Shown here: piece after piece, positions 1 through 8,342 of the stretch | How the letters are laid out: every line of letters starts with the position of its first letter | Numbering within the stretch: the first letter of the stretch is position 1 | Origin: Propionibacterium australiense | GTDB taxonomy: Bacteria; Actinomycetota; Actinomycetes; Propionibacteriales; Propionibacteriaceae | Length of the DNA: 64,000 nucleotides | Assembly: GCF_003666605.1 (NCBI RefSeq) | Contig: NZ_RCIV01000012.1 | Location: 1 to 64,000 of the forward strand | Direction: 5' to 3' | Notes under the pieces: generated by a model | Seen by the model: the letters and a program-made list of their open reading frames with translations, nothing else | Database searches by the model: none | What the model was told of the DNA's origin: nothing | Made by a program: the position numbers and the translations under genes

Positions 1-101
1 AAGATGGCTTCGGCTTTCATCCGCACAAGTACGTAAGTGTCTGTGCGTTTCTTCCATCTGATCAGGACAGCGGTTTCTTCCGGGGTGACCTCGATCTGCA
101 T
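1..101 (-). CDS. Partial N-terminus, possible IS630-type transposase
   Basis: An open frame starts with ATG at 101 on the minus strand and runs off the left edge, so only about 33 residues are visible. They begin MQIEVTPEETAVL and include a segment VRMKAEAI. The pattern (acidic 'TPEE', a basic helix, then R-x-KAxAI) resembles the N-terminal helix-turn-helix entry of IS630-type transposases. This is a resemblance judged by eye. Such an element would lie directly beside the leader side of the CRISPR array. It could equally be an unrelated small DNA-binding protein. No inverted repeat end could be fixed. Confidence 0.3.
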   Translation of the reverse strand, partial: MQIEVTPEETAVLIRWKKRTDTYVLVRMKAEAI

Positions 102-177
102 GTCTCAATCATATCCGAAACAAGACCCCGAATCCATCAAAAATACGATTTCGTTTCATGACGGCCATAGCACGACA
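102..177 (+). promoter_or_regulatory. Probable CRISPR leader segment
   Basis: This is the stretch immediately before the first intact repeat. It is clearly richer in A and T than the rest of the window and contains no gene. The last repeat at the other end of the array is degenerate, which marks that end as the old, trailer side, so the leader and the array promoter should lie here. No exact promoter elements are called. Confidence 0.45.
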
Positions 178-1375
178 GTTTCCCCACCTGAATAGGTGGG
201 GCTCCATTGAGGCCCGGTGAGGGTGGGGGTGATTATGGTGCGGGCATGGTTTCCCCACCTGAATAGGTGGGGCTCCATTGAGGCGCGACGATCACCTCCA
301 CACCCCCTCGTGGGTGGCCTGTTTCCCCACCTGAATAGGTGGGGCTCCATTGAGGCTTGGTAGCTGAGACCAAGATCATCCCTCAAAGAGTCGTTTCCCC
401 ACCTGAATAGGTGGGGCTCCATTGAGGCTTGCTCGCAATGGTGTTGTTGACCAGCTCGTAGAGCCGTTTCCCCACCTGAATAGGTGGGGCTCCATTGAGG
501 CTTCTTTCTTCTGGTTGTTGACGTCGTCGACGACCCACGTTTCCCCACCTGAATAGGTGGGGCTCCATTGAGGCCCACGCGCTGATGCTCTCAGCAAGCG
601 CCTCGCCCAGGTTTCCCCACCTGAATAGGTGGGGCTCCATTGAGGCGAGCACTCTGACCTGCTGTCCCGCGAGGGCTGGGCGCGTTTCCCCACCTGAATA
701 GGTGGGGCTCCATTGAGGCCATCTTCCAGGACGTGTACGAGTGGGCCGGTGAAGAGGTTTCCCCACCTGAATAGGTGGGGCTCCATTGAGGCCCGGTGAC
801 GTGACTGCCCCGGACGCAAATGATGCATGGTTTCCCCACCTGAATAGGTGGGGCTCCATTGAGGCGTGGACAAGGTGAAGGAGTGCGGCACGGTCCCGGA
901 TGTTTCCCCACCTGAATAGGTGGGGCTCCATTGAGGCACAGCCGACACGGCGTGCACGCGACGCTCTTCTACCGTTTCCCCACCTGAATAGGTGGGGCTC
1001 CATTGAGGCACAGCCGACACGGCGTGCACGCGACGCTCTTCTACCGTTTCCCCACCTGAATAGGTGGGGTTCCATTGAGGCGAGGCGCTCCTCGGTGACA
1101 TGTGAGCGTCCGTGCCGTGTTTCCCCACCTGAATAGGTGGGGCTCCATTGAGGCGTTGACCGCGGCGGCTAAGACCGCGCAGTGGCGGGTTTCCCCACCT
1201 GAATAGGTGGGGCTCCATTGAGGCTTCAGCTGTGTCACCACGGCTGTATACCGATCTGATGTACAGGTTTCCCCACCTGAATAGGTGGGGCTCCATTGAG
1301 GCTTGCTGATCGCAACGTGCGTGTGCAGGTCGGGGTCACCGTTTCCCCACCTGAATAGGTGGGGCTTATTGAGGC
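178..1375 (+). CRISPR. CRISPR array, 17 repeats and 16 spacers
   Basis: Repeats are 36 bp, start GTTTCCCCACC and end CATTGAGGC. They carry a perfect 8-bp stem with a 4-nt loop (CCCCACCT-GAAT-AGGTGGGG). Repeat starts are 178, 249, 321, 393, 466, 539, 611, 684, 757, 830, 902, 974, 1046, 1119, 1189, 1267 and 1341. Spacers are 34 to 42 bp, mostly 36-37. The repeat at 1046 has one C-to-T change. The last one (1341-1375) is 35 bp and altered in its 3' half, so the array is read left to right. The repeat end ATTGAGGC would become the crRNA 5' handle. Two consecutive spacers (938-973 and 1010-1045) are identical. No cas gene lies in the window. Repeat length, stem and handle would fit subtype I-G (formerly I-U) or a type III system, but this is not decided here. 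Confidence 0.97.
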
Positions 1376-1633
1376 GTGCAACTCACGGCCAAGAAGATCG
1401 AGAGCCCGGAGGGTTTCCCCTGGGTCTCCGTGACGCTGCGCCCATTGCGGACAGCGCCGTGGCTGATCTGGTCAGTGTCACTCCCCCCTGGGAGACGGTC
1501 ATCGTGCCGATCACGCCGGAGTCTTCCAGCCTCCGGGCGGCAGCGCCACCTCGCAGAGTCACCACATACCATCCGCACCGTGCCGCCTGACCCCGGGGCG
1601 AGCACTCGCGTCAGGGCATCGAAGGCCAAGGAT
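1376..1633. other. Intergenic stretch after the CRISPR array
   Basis: About 258 bp between the degenerate last repeat and a terminator hairpin. Open frames cross it in several registers, but none has a ribosome binding site or a recognisable product. I see no gene here. It could hold an eroded gene fragment. Confidence 0.5.
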
Positions 1634-1673
1634 GAAGAGGGGCCGCGGAACGATCGTTCCGCGGCCCCTCTTC
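1634..1673. terminator. Perfect 20-bp inverted repeat, galE terminator
   Basis: The two 20-bp arms (1634-1653 and 1654-1673) are perfectly complementary around the centre CGATCG, giving a very strong GC-rich hairpin. It lies 10 bp beyond the galE stop codon. There is no T-run, as is common for actinobacterial terminators, and the symmetry allows it to work in both directions. Confidence 0.75.
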
Positions 1674-1682
1674 CGGTTCTGC

Positions 1683-2651
1683 TCAGCCCTGGTGGGCCTT
1701 GCGGGCCGACCAGGCCGAGGCGACCATGTCGTCCAGGCTGTTGCGCATCTTCCAGTCGATGTCGCGGGCCGCGAGTTCACCGCGGGCGACGATGCGGGCC
1801 GGGTCGCCGGGGCGCCGGGGCGCGATCTCCGGGGTGAAGTCGATGCCGGTGACGCGGGCGATGGCCTCCATGATCTCGCGCACGGACGAGCCGTTGCCCG
1901 AGCCCAGGTTGTAGGAGGGCTCCAGCGCCCGGCCGGCCATCATGGCCTCGGCGGCCGCCACGTGCGAGCGGGCCAGGTCGGCGACGTGGATGTAGTCACG
2001 CACGCAGGTGCCGTCGGGCGTCGGGTAGTCGTCGCCGTTGATACGCGGCGTCCTGCCCTCGAGCAGCATGTCGAAGACGATCGGGAACAGGTTGTGGGGG
2101 CTGGCGTCGTACAGCTCGTCCGTGCCGGAGCCGACCACGTTGAAGTAGCGCAGGTTCACCGACTGCCAGGCCTCGTCGACGGCGGCCATGTCCCTGTTGA
2201 GCCATTCCCCGATGAGTTTGGTCTCGCCGTAGGGCGACTCGGGGTGCAGCGGCGTGTCCTCGGTGACCGGGTCGGTCTCGGGCGTGCCGTAGACCGAGGC
2301 GGACGAGCTGAACACGTAGCGGTGGACGCCGGCCTCGCGCATGGCCCGCAGCAGCGAGACGGTGCCGGTGACGTTCTGCGTGTAGGTGTGCAGCGGGCGC
2401 GAGACGGACACGCCTGCGTACTTGAAACCGGCCAGGTGGACGACGCCCTGGCAGGAGTGCTCGGTGAGCGCGCGGCGCACGAGAGCGGTGTCGAGGATGC
2501 TGCCCTGCACGAAGGGCACATCGCGAGGCACGAAGTCGGCAAAACCGCTTGACAGGTCGTCGATGACGACGGGCTCGATACCGGCCTGCTGGAAGGCCCG
2601 CACGATGTGCGAGCCGATGTATCCTGCCCCGCCTGTGACCAACCAGCTCAT
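1683..2651 (-). CDS. galE: UDP-glucose 4-epimerase
   Basis: The 322-residue product is a short-chain dehydrogenase/epimerase that interconverts UDP-glucose and UDP-galactose in the Leloir pathway. The N-terminal NAD-binding glycine motif TGGAGYIG (residues 6-13) is intact. The catalytic Y141-x-x-x-K145 (PYGETK) is present, with serines at 115-117 in FSSSASVYG. The C-terminal half has the usual substrate-binding segments (LRYFNVVGS, CVRDYIHVADLA). The start at 2651 is chosen because the glycine motif follows at once and a strong AGGAGG lies just upstream. The gene stands alone, is followed by a perfect hairpin and is divergent from the hydrolase gene at 2932. Length is a little shorter than the usual 330-340 residues. 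Confidence 0.93.
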   Translation of the reverse strand: MSWLVTGGAGYIGSHIVRAFQQAGIEPVVIDDLSSGFADFVPRDVPFVQGSILDTALVRRALTEHSCQGVVHLAGFKYAGVSVSRPLHTYTQNVTGTVSLLRAMREAGVHRYVFSSSASVYGTPETDPVTEDTPLHPESPYGETKLIGEWLNRDMAAVDEAWQSVNLRYFNVVGSGTDELYDASPHNLFPIVFDMLLEGRTPRINGDDYPTPDGTCVRDYIHVADLARSHVAAAEAMMAGRALEPSYNLGSGNGSSVREIMEAIARVTGIDFTPEIAPRRPGDPARIVARGELAARDIDWKMRNSLDDMVASAWSARKAHQG

Positions 2652-2931
2652 GAATCCTCCTAGTACGCCGTGTCGGACGGGCCGGCGCCTCACCCACTGA
2701 GAGCCTACCGAGTGCTCGACCGGCGCCCGGCAGTGGCGCACCCTTGCGGCTCTCACTGGCCTCCGTCGCCCCCGACCCGTCGGCGACATGTGAAGCAGCC
2801 CCGGCAAACCTGTGAATAACCTCGGGAACAGCCGCCTGCCGCCCCGGCCGCCACGACCGCAGTGCCACGGCGGACTAACGTTCCTGAACAACACGACAGC
2901 GACGGTGCTGTCCGCACCACGAGGAGTCACC

Positions 2932-3927
2932 ATGTGCACAGGAATCAGGTTCACGGACAGTGCCGGGAACATGTACTTCGGACGCAACCTCGACTGGAGC
3001 ACCTCCTACGGGGAACGTGTCGTCATCACGCCGAAGGGCTTCCCGGTCCGGTGGGCGTTCCTGGACGACGCCCCGGCAGCACACGCGGTCATCGGCATGG
3101 GCATCGTCTTCGAGGACCATCCGCTGTACTTCGACTGCGGCAACGACGCGGGCCTGGCCGTCGCCGGGCTGAACTTCCCGGGTTACGCCCACTACGAGGA
3201 CGGCCCCGCCGACGGCAGGACCAATGTGGCCGCCTACGAGTTCCCGCTGTGGGTCGCCTCGACGTTCTCCACCGTGGACGAGGTCGAGGCCGCCCTCTCC
3301 GGCACCGCCATCGTGGGCAGGCCCGTCAGCGAGGAGCTGGGCGTGTCCCTGCTGCACTGGATCATCGGCGACGGGCGGCGCAGCATCGTCGTGGAGTACA
3401 TGGCGGACGGCATGCACGTCCACCAGGACACGGTCGACACGCTGGCGAACCAGCCCACCTTCGACTGGCACCTGGAGAACCTGCGCAGCTTCATCACCGC
3501 GACGGGCGACCTGCCGCAGCCCGCCCACTGGCGGGACGCCGAGCTCGTCCCCTTCGGCTCGGGCGCGGGTATGCGGGGCATCCCGGGCGACTACTACTCG
3601 CCGTCCCGCTTCGTCAAGGCAGCCTTCCTCAACGCCCACTACCCCACCAAGGACACCGAGACCGAGAACGTGGCCCGCCTGTTCCACACCCTGGGGAACG
3701 TGTCGATGGTCGATGGCGCGGCGCTCATGGCGAACGGGGCCTACGAGCGCACCCTGTACACCGGCTGCTTCTCGGCCCGCACCGGCACCTACTACTACTC
3801 GACCTACGACGACCCGGCTCTGCGGCGGGTCCGCCTCGCCGACCACGCCGATGCCGATCCCGGGCACCTGCTGCAGCCCGAACCGCTGTCGGGGACGGCT
3901 CCGGCGACGATCCGTCGTGTGTTCTGA
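2932..3927 (+). CDS. Choloylglycine hydrolase family (bile-salt-hydrolase-like)
   Basis: A 331-residue Ntn-hydrolase of the choloylglycine/conjugated-bile-acid hydrolase family, which cleaves linear amide C-N bonds. Cys2 would become the N-terminal nucleophile after removal of Met1. Arg18 and Asp21 in GRNLDW match conserved active-site residues of the family. A conserved N-x-F-P-like segment (LAVAGLNFPGY) follows. The start is fixed by the required MC N-terminus and by GAGGAG upstream. No signal peptide is seen, so the enzyme is probably cytoplasmic. The substrate may be conjugated bile acids, N-acyl amides or penicillin V-like amides, and the sequence alone does not decide. It is transcribed alone, divergent from galE. 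Confidence 0.85.
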   Translation: MCTGIRFTDSAGNMYFGRNLDWSTSYGERVVITPKGFPVRWAFLDDAPAAHAVIGMGIVFEDHPLYFDCGNDAGLAVAGLNFPGYAHYEDGPADGRTNVAAYEFPLWVASTFSTVDEVEAALSGTAIVGRPVSEELGVSLLHWIIGDGRRSIVVEYMADGMHVHQDTVDTLANQPTFDWHLENLRSFITATGDLPQPAHWRDAELVPFGSGAGMRGIPGDYYSPSRFVKAAFLNAHYPTKDTETENVARLFHTLGNVSMVDGAALMANGAYERTLYTGCFSARTGTYYYSTYDDPALRRVRLADHADADPGHLLQPEPLSGTAPATIRRVF

Positions 3928-3958
3928 AGGGGGTGACACCGCCAGAACACACGACGGA
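3911..3958. terminator. 15-bp inverted repeat straddling the hydrolase stop codon
   Basis: Perfect 15-bp arms TCCGTCGTGTGTTCT (3911-3925) and its complement (3944-3958) surround an 18-nt loop, and the stop codon at 3925-3927 overlaps the end of the left arm. The loop itself contains a small GGTG-A-CACC stem. It probably ends transcription of the hydrolase gene and of the converging minus-strand operon. Confidence 0.6.
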
Positions 3959-4097
3959 GCGTCGATGCCTCGCACCCTGCCATCGGCTGCGGGCCGGACT
4001 CGGCACCTGACCCAGGGGCGACCCCCTGGACGCCGGGGCGGGGAGCCGGCGAGTCGCTTCGGTGCGGCCCACGCCATGGCCCTCCCCGTTGAGGAGA

Positions 4098-4883
4098 TTA
4101 CCCGAGACCTCCGTCCTCACCCGGGTCCGGCAGGCGGGCGAAGACGATCCGGTCGTCCAGCAGCTGGTAGAGCTGCCCGGTCTCGGTGAAACCGGCGGCC
4201 CGCAGGGCGGCCAGGTGGAACTCCAGGCTCACCTTCACCGTGGGGTGGTCATCGGCCCAGACCTTCTCGCGCTCGGCGGCCTCCTGCTCCCAGCCGGGCA
4301 TGCCGGTTGCGGCGGCCCACCACTGGTCCCAGCCCATCACGCCGCCGGCGACGGCCTCCCGCTCGAACGCCTCACGGGCGTCCGGCGCATGGGCCGACAG
4401 CCACGGGTTGTGCCGGGCGTCGTAGAAGAGGTGGTCGGCGTTCATGAACAGCGCGCCGGGGCCCAGCAGGCGCGGCAGGCGCTGGTAGAGCGCCACCAAC
4501 TCGTCCGGGTCGAGCCAGTGCAGGGCGGTCGCGCTGAAGGCCGCGTCGTAGGGCCCTGCCGGCAGCCGTTCGGGCAGGTCCGGGGCGGTCAGGTCGGCCT
4601 CGACGACCCGCAGCCGGTCGCCGAACCGGTTCGTCTCGCGCGCCAGGCGCAGCAGCACCGGGTCGCAGTCCACGGCAACGGCCTCCCCGTCGGGCAGCAC
4701 CGCCAGCGCCGCGGACGCCAGGCTGGCCGGGCCGCAGGCCAGGTCGAGCATCCGCAGCGGGCGCCCTCGCTGCTCGCGCAGCCGTTGGAGCGCGTCGGTC
4801 ATCATGCGGGTGCGCAGCTCGCGGAACTCGATGAAGGCGGTCTGCTGCCGGTGCCAGGCCTCGAGCAGTTCGTCCGGGGTCAT
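4098..4883 (-). CDS. Class I SAM-dependent methyltransferase
   Basis: The 261-residue product has a Rossmann-type SAM-binding motif I, MLDLACGPASLA (about residues 45-56), then the acidic motif II end AVAVDCDP. A further segment AFSATALHWLDPDEL is typical of small-molecule methyltransferases of the Methyltransf_25 type. It is the last gene of a riboswitch-led operon and overlaps the ABC ATPase gene by 4 bp, so it is translationally coupled to the importer. The substrate is not evident. The location suggests a cobalamin-related or importer-substrate-related role, but that is inference from context only. Confidence 0.75.
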   Translation of the reverse strand: MTPDELLEAWHRQQTAFIEFRELRTRMMTDALQRLREQRGRPLRMLDLACGPASLASAALAVLPDGEAVAVDCDPVLLRLARETNRFGDRLRVVEADLTAPDLPERLPAGPYDAAFSATALHWLDPDELVALYQRLPRLLGPGALFMNADHLFYDARHNPWLSAHAPDAREAFEREAVAGGVMGWDQWWAAATGMPGWEQEAAEREKVWADDHPTVKVSLEFHLAALRAAGFTETGQLYQLLDDRIVFARLPDPGEDGGLG

Positions 4884-5701
4884 CTGTCTCCTTCCTCGCC
4901 GGACGCCTCTCCGGCTTCCGTGTGGGCCCCACCGGCCGCCGCGTGGGTCTCGGAGTCGAAGAGCAGGTAGGGCCTGCCCAGGTGCTCGACCCGGTCCACG
5001 TGCATCCGGTAGATGGGGGCGATTCGTTCGGGGGTCAGGACGTCGGCCGGTGCGCCGGAGGCCACGACGCGTCCCTCGGCCAGCAGCATCACCTCGTCGC
5101 AGAAGCGCGCCGCCATGTTGAGGTCGTGCAGCACGATCACCGTCGTGCAGTCGAGTGCGCGCACCAGTTCCAGCAGGGCGAACTGGTGGCGCAGGTCCAG
5201 GTGGTTCGTCGGCTCGTCGAGCAGCAGGTGACTGGCCTGCTGGGCGATCGCCCGGGCCACCATCGCCCGCTGGCGCTCGCCGCCGGAGACACGGGTGACG
5301 AGCCGGTCGGCCAGCTCGGTGAGCTCGACCCTGGCCAGCGCCTCGTCCACCAGTGCGGCGTCCGCGTCATTGCCGTAGTCGAACATCGTGCTGGTCGCCA
5401 GTCGCCCCAGCGCGACGCTGTCGCGCACCGTCAGCGGGAGCACCGTCTCGTTCTCCTGCGCCACGACAGCTACGCGGCGGGCGATCTCGCGGCGCCTCAG
5501 GTCGGCGACGTCGTCCCCGTCGATGAGGACGCGCCCGCCGGCGAGCCGCAGCGCCCTGTTGAGCGACAGCAGGAACGTGGTCTTGCCCGAACCGTTCGGT
5601 CCGACGACACCCACCACCCGACCGGGGCCGGCGGTCAGGTCCACCCCGTGGCAGATCGTCCGGCCGCCCCGGTCGATGGTGATGTGCTCGGCCTGGATCA
5701 C
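4880..5701 (-). CDS. ABC importer ATPase, cobalamin/FecE type (BtuD-like)
   Basis: A 273-residue ATPase of the iron-siderophore/vitamin B12 importer class. Walker A GPNGSGKTT (34-42), signature VSGGERQR (138-145) and Walker B LLLDEPTNHLD (from 159) are all intact. The last 25 residues are a Gly/Glu-rich tail with no known function. The gene overlaps its neighbours by 4 bp on both sides (5698-5701 and 4880-4883). Family membership alone would suggest siderophore uptake, but the cobalamin riboswitch upstream of the operon argues for cobalamin or a corrinoid. Confidence 0.85.
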   Translation of the reverse strand: MIQAEHITIDRGGRTICHGVDLTAGPGRVVGVVGPNGSGKTTFLLSLNRALRLAGGRVLIDGDDVADLRRREIARRVAVVAQENETVLPLTVRDSVALGRLATSTMFDYGNDADAALVDEALARVELTELADRLVTRVSGGERQRAMVARAIAQQASHLLLDEPTNHLDLRHQFALLELVRALDCTTVIVLHDLNMAARFCDEVMLLAEGRVVASGAPADVLTPERIAPIYRMHVDRVEHLGRPYLLFDSETHAAAGGAHTEAGEASGEEGDR

Positions 5702-6699
5702 TGGGCCTCGCCGATGAGCTGCGACAGGCGCACGGCGCCCTGCACCGACAGCGTGTTCGGCGGGTCGGTCAGCCGGAAGGACAGCACGAGCACGTGGCCG
5801 TCCTTGACGGCCTGCAGGTCGGCGGCACCGTTGAGGCCCATCAGGGTCTCGGTGAGCTGCTCGGTCGTCGTACCGGCGTCACCCATGAGGACGATCCACT
5901 GCGGGTTGCGGTCGAGCAGATCCTCCATCGAGGCGTCGAAGACCCGCTCCTGGGTGTCCTCGTAGGCGTTCTTCAGCCCGTTCGCCTCGAAGATCGGCTG
6001 GATCATCGAGGGGGTTCCGTAGGCGTAGAAGACGTCCGATCCGGGCGTGAGGTACAGCGCGGCGGCGCTCTGCCCGGACGCCGCGGTCTGCTCGATGTCG
6101 TCGAGCCGGCCTCGGACCTCGTCCATGAGGGCGGGCACCTTGTCGGTGACGCCGAAGATCGTGGCGGTCTTGGTGACCTCGTTCTCGACGTTGTCCCAGG
6201 TGGCGTGCTCCAGCGTCATCTCGTCACAGAAGGCGTCGGGGGCGTAGAGCGGCACGCCCGCGTCGCGGAGCGCGTCGCGCTCGACCCCGCTGTCATAGCC
6301 GATGACGAGGTCGGGGCGCACCGACAAGATGGCCTCTGTGGAGACGACCCGGCCGCCGGTGACGTTGCTGCTCGACTCGACCTCGGGGATGGCCTCGATC
6401 TGGCTCTGCAGATCAGGATCGGCGTCCTGGAGGCCCGGGTCACCGGCGCGGGCGACGACATGATCCATGAGGCCGAGGTCCTTGAGGATCGAGGCGCTCG
6501 TCCCACCGATGATGACGACGCGTTCGGGCGCGGCGTCGAAGTGGAGGGTCTCGGTGCAGCTGGTCACCTCGGCCGGGAAACCAGCGGCGCTGCCGGCCTC
6601 GCTGGCCGAGGAGGCCGCCTTGTCGGCCGCGGACGAGCCGCAGGCGGTGAGCATCATCGTCGCGGCCAGTGCCGCGGCGGCGGGTGCGAGTTTCTTCAT
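5698..6699 (-). CDS. ABC importer substrate-binding lipoprotein (BtuF/FecB-like)
   Basis: A 333-residue periplasmic-binding-protein-like lipoprotein. It starts MKKLAPAAAALAATMMLTAC, a signal peptide whose lipobox LTAC puts Cys20 at the lipid anchor. The body is a class III (helical-backbone) binding protein with the usual PERVVIIGG strand and the later PDLVIGYDSG segment. The start at 6699 is preferred over an in-frame ATG 33 bp upstream because it gives the signal peptide and has an AAGGAAGG just before it. It follows the permease gene by 48 bp and overlaps the ATPase gene by 4 bp. It should capture cobalamin or a corrinoid outside the membrane. Confidence 0.85.
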   Translation of the reverse strand: MKKLAPAAAALAATMMLTACGSSAADKAASSASEAGSAAGFPAEVTSCTETLHFDAAPERVVIIGGTSASILKDLGLMDHVVARAGDPGLQDADPDLQSQIEAIPEVESSSNVTGGRVVSTEAILSVRPDLVIGYDSGVERDALRDAGVPLYAPDAFCDEMTLEHATWDNVENEVTKTATIFGVTDKVPALMDEVRGRLDDIEQTAASGQSAAALYLTPGSDVFYAYGTPSMIQPIFEANGLKNAYEDTQERVFDASMEDLLDRNPQWIVLMGDAGTTTEQLTETLMGLNGAADLQAVKDGHVLVLSFRLTDPPNTLSVQGAVRLSQLIGEAQ

Positions 6700-6747
6700 G
6701 ATTCCTTCCTTGTGGTTCGTGCCGTACGGCACTGCGTGTCCGGGCGG

Positions 6748-7866
6748 TCACCATGTGGCGCGGCTCCGGCGGATGATGACGATGAGGAAAGGCGCCCCGA
6801 CGAGCCCGGTGATGACGCCGAGTGGCAGCTCCGCAGGCGAGAAGACGATGCGGGCCACCGTGTCGGTCCACACGCAGAACAGAGCGGCGGCCAGTGCCGT
6901 GCCGACGACGAGCAGGCGGTGCGAGTGCCCGATGAACGAGCGCATCAGGTGAGGGATGATGAGGCCGATGAAGCCGATGCCGCCCGCACCGGCGACCGCG
7001 ATGGCGACGGCCGCCGACACGGGGATGAGCAGTCCGATGCGCGCCCGGCCCGGTTCGATGCCCACGGACTGGGCGGTGCGGTCGCCGCTGGCCAGGGCGT
7101 CGAGGACGGGCCCGAGGAGGGCCATGGCCACGACGAGCACGACGGCGGTGGTGATCATGCGCGGCAGGTCGCCGTTGCCGATGCGGGCCATCGAACCGAG
7201 CATCCAGAAGGCCACCGACTGGCCCGCCTCGGCGGAGTCCGCCGAGAAGATGATGAGATTGGTCAGGGCCTGGAAACCGAAGCCGACGGCCAGGCCGCCG
7301 AGCACCAGGTGCAGCGGGCTGTGGGTCCGGCCGGCCACGGCGAGGACGGCCGCGGTGGCCAGGGCGGCGCCGGCGAAGGCCAGCAGCCCGACCCCGGTGC
7401 CGGAGGAGATGCCGAGCACGATCATGGCGAGCGCGGCGCCGGTCGAGGCGCCCGAGCTGACACCGAGCACATAGGGCTCGGCGAGCGGGTTGCGGACGAT
7501 CGCCTGCATGACGACACCCGCCACGCCGAGGATCGCCCCGACGGCCATGGCGCCGATGATGCGCGGCAGCCGGGTCTGCCAGACGATGGCGTCGGTCGTG
7601 CGGTCCCAGGTGATGTCCACCGGCAGGCCGGGCACGTGGCTGGCGATGACGCCGAAGACGTCGTGCAGCGGCACTGCGGCCGGGCCCATGGCGATGGTGA
7701 GGGCGGGTGAGACCGCGAGAAGGATGGCGATGAGGCCGATCCTGCGCAGCGCCGGCCCCCGGCGCGAGCGGGCGTCGGCCGCCGCCGGCCGTGGGGGACC
7801 CGCTGGTACCGCACCAGCCCGCCCGGCCGGGGCGCGGTTGGTGCGTCGGCGCTGGAGTGTGCTCAT
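6748..7866 (-). CDS. ABC importer permease, FecCD family (BtuC-like)
   Basis: A 372-residue permease with about ten hydrophobic segments. It has the FecCD hallmark segments RLPRIIGAMAVGAILGVAG, RNPLAEPYVLGVSSGA and the cytoplasmic coupling-region GGIGFIGLIIPHLMR. The first 45 residues are a basic, Ala/Pro-rich cytoplasmic extension. ATG at 7866 is chosen because it has GGAAGAAGA upstream; a further upstream start would only add 20 low-complexity residues. It is the first large gene downstream of the cobalamin riboswitch and heads a permease-binding protein-ATPase-methyltransferase operon. Confidence 0.87.
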   Translation of the reverse strand: MSTLQRRRTNRAPAGRAGAVPAGPPRPAAADARSRRGPALRRIGLIAILLAVSPALTIAMGPAAVPLHDVFGVIASHVPGLPVDITWDRTTDAIVWQTRLPRIIGAMAVGAILGVAGVVMQAIVRNPLAEPYVLGVSSGASTGAALAMIVLGISSGTGVGLLAFAGAALATAAVLAVAGRTHSPLHLVLGGLAVGFGFQALTNLIIFSADSAEAGQSVAFWMLGSMARIGNGDLPRMITTAVVLVVAMALLGPVLDALASGDRTAQSVGIEPGRARIGLLIPVSAAVAIAVAGAGGIGFIGLIIPHLMRSFIGHSHRLLVVGTALAAALFCVWTDTVARIVFSPAELPLGVITGLVGAPFLIVIIRRSRATW

Positions 7867-7926
7867 GGTCTTCTTCCGTGTCGGCCGCGCGAGGACGGTG
7901 CCTGGGTCGCGGGGCGCGAGACCCAA

Positions 7927-8094
7927 CTATGCTAAATAAGAATCATTTGCACAAATTGGAGGGTCTTCGCCGATCCGTCCAGCGCAATGGTCAACGGTGA
8001 CCGGCAGCCGACGTTCTGGCGGCAGCCACACGGCGAGCGCGCATGTCGTCCACGGTGACGCAGCGGCTCGTGTTCGGGCAGTGGCGGTGCCCAT
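7927..8094 (-). CDS. Possible small protein between riboswitch and permease
   Basis: A 55-codon frame starts with ATG at 8094 behind a good GAGGAG Shine-Dalgarno (7 nt spacing) and ends at TAG 7927. It lies in the long leader between the cobalamin riboswitch and the permease gene. The product starts MGTATARTRAAASP and has no recognised domain or clear membrane segment. Its last codons are AT-rich, so codon use does not support it well. It could be a real small protein, a leader ORF, or chance. Confidence 0.25.
   Translation of the reverse strand: MGTATARTRAAASPWTTCALAVWLPPERRLPVTVDHCAGRIGEDPPICANDSYLA
7931..7952 (-). promoter_or_regulatory. Weak Fur/Zur-like AT-rich box
   Basis: On the minus strand this reads GCAAATGATTCTTATTTAGC, an AT-rich island in GC-rich DNA. 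It resembles the AAATGAT-N-ATTT layout of actinobacterial Fur-family (Zur/FurA) operators. The symmetry is imperfect. It lies about 65 bp upstream of the permease start and could be a metal-responsive operator or simply a promoter -10 region. Confidence 0.22.
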
Positions 8095-8160
8095 GACTCG
8101 CTCCTCGGCGTGCAGGCCCGGAAACGACGCGAGGGTGAGGCCGCTCCCAGGGCATTCAGC

Positions 8161-8182
8161 TGCGACGGCGGCCGCCGTCGCA
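8161..8182 (-). terminator. 22-bp perfect palindrome at riboswitch 3' end
   Basis: The segment TGCGACGGCG-GC-CGCCGTCGCA is self-complementary over all 22 bases and starts right at the 3' end of the cobalamin aptamer. Its first arm (TGCGACG) can also pair with CGTCGTA at the aptamer 5' end to form the closing stem. It is therefore a candidate expression platform. There is no U-run, so the mechanism is uncertain. Confidence 0.45.
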
Positions 8183-8342
8183 CTGGCAGGTCTTCGGGCT
8201 CATGGGCACCCCGGACCACGCCGGGTTCCTCCGCCGCTGCTTCCCGGACACCTGTGCCCAGTGCACTCGATGCGGCATCGTTCCCACTGACCGCTGCGGG
8301 ACAGCTCCGGACTCACACCGGATTCCCTCTTACGACGATTCA
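8172..8342 (-). promoter_or_regulatory. Cobalamin (adenosylcobalamin) riboswitch
   Basis: Read on the minus strand the element shows the full set of aptamer landmarks. There is an AGAGGGAATCCGGTG entry, the CCGGAGCTGTCCCGCAGCGGT core (8289-8315), a paired variable region, GGAAGCAGCGGCGGAGGAA, and finally the B12 box GAGCCCGAAGACCTGCCAGTG (8181-8201). It precedes the FecCD-type importer operon by about 300 bp. This links that importer to cobalamin rather than to iron. The outer stem bounds are approximate. Confidence 0.9.

Noticed and set aside
156-1296. Open frames with repeated MEPHLFRWGN-type peptides
   Set aside because: They are translations of the CRISPR repeats and do not encode proteins.
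1303-1590. A 95-codon frame starting in the last CRISPR spacer
   Set aside because: It begins inside the array, has no ribosome binding site and no recognisable product. At most it is a gene remnant.
4098-7866. An iron-siderophore importer
   Set aside because: The proteins belong to the shared siderophore/B12 family, but the cobalamin riboswitch upstream is the stronger evidence, so cobalamin is preferred.
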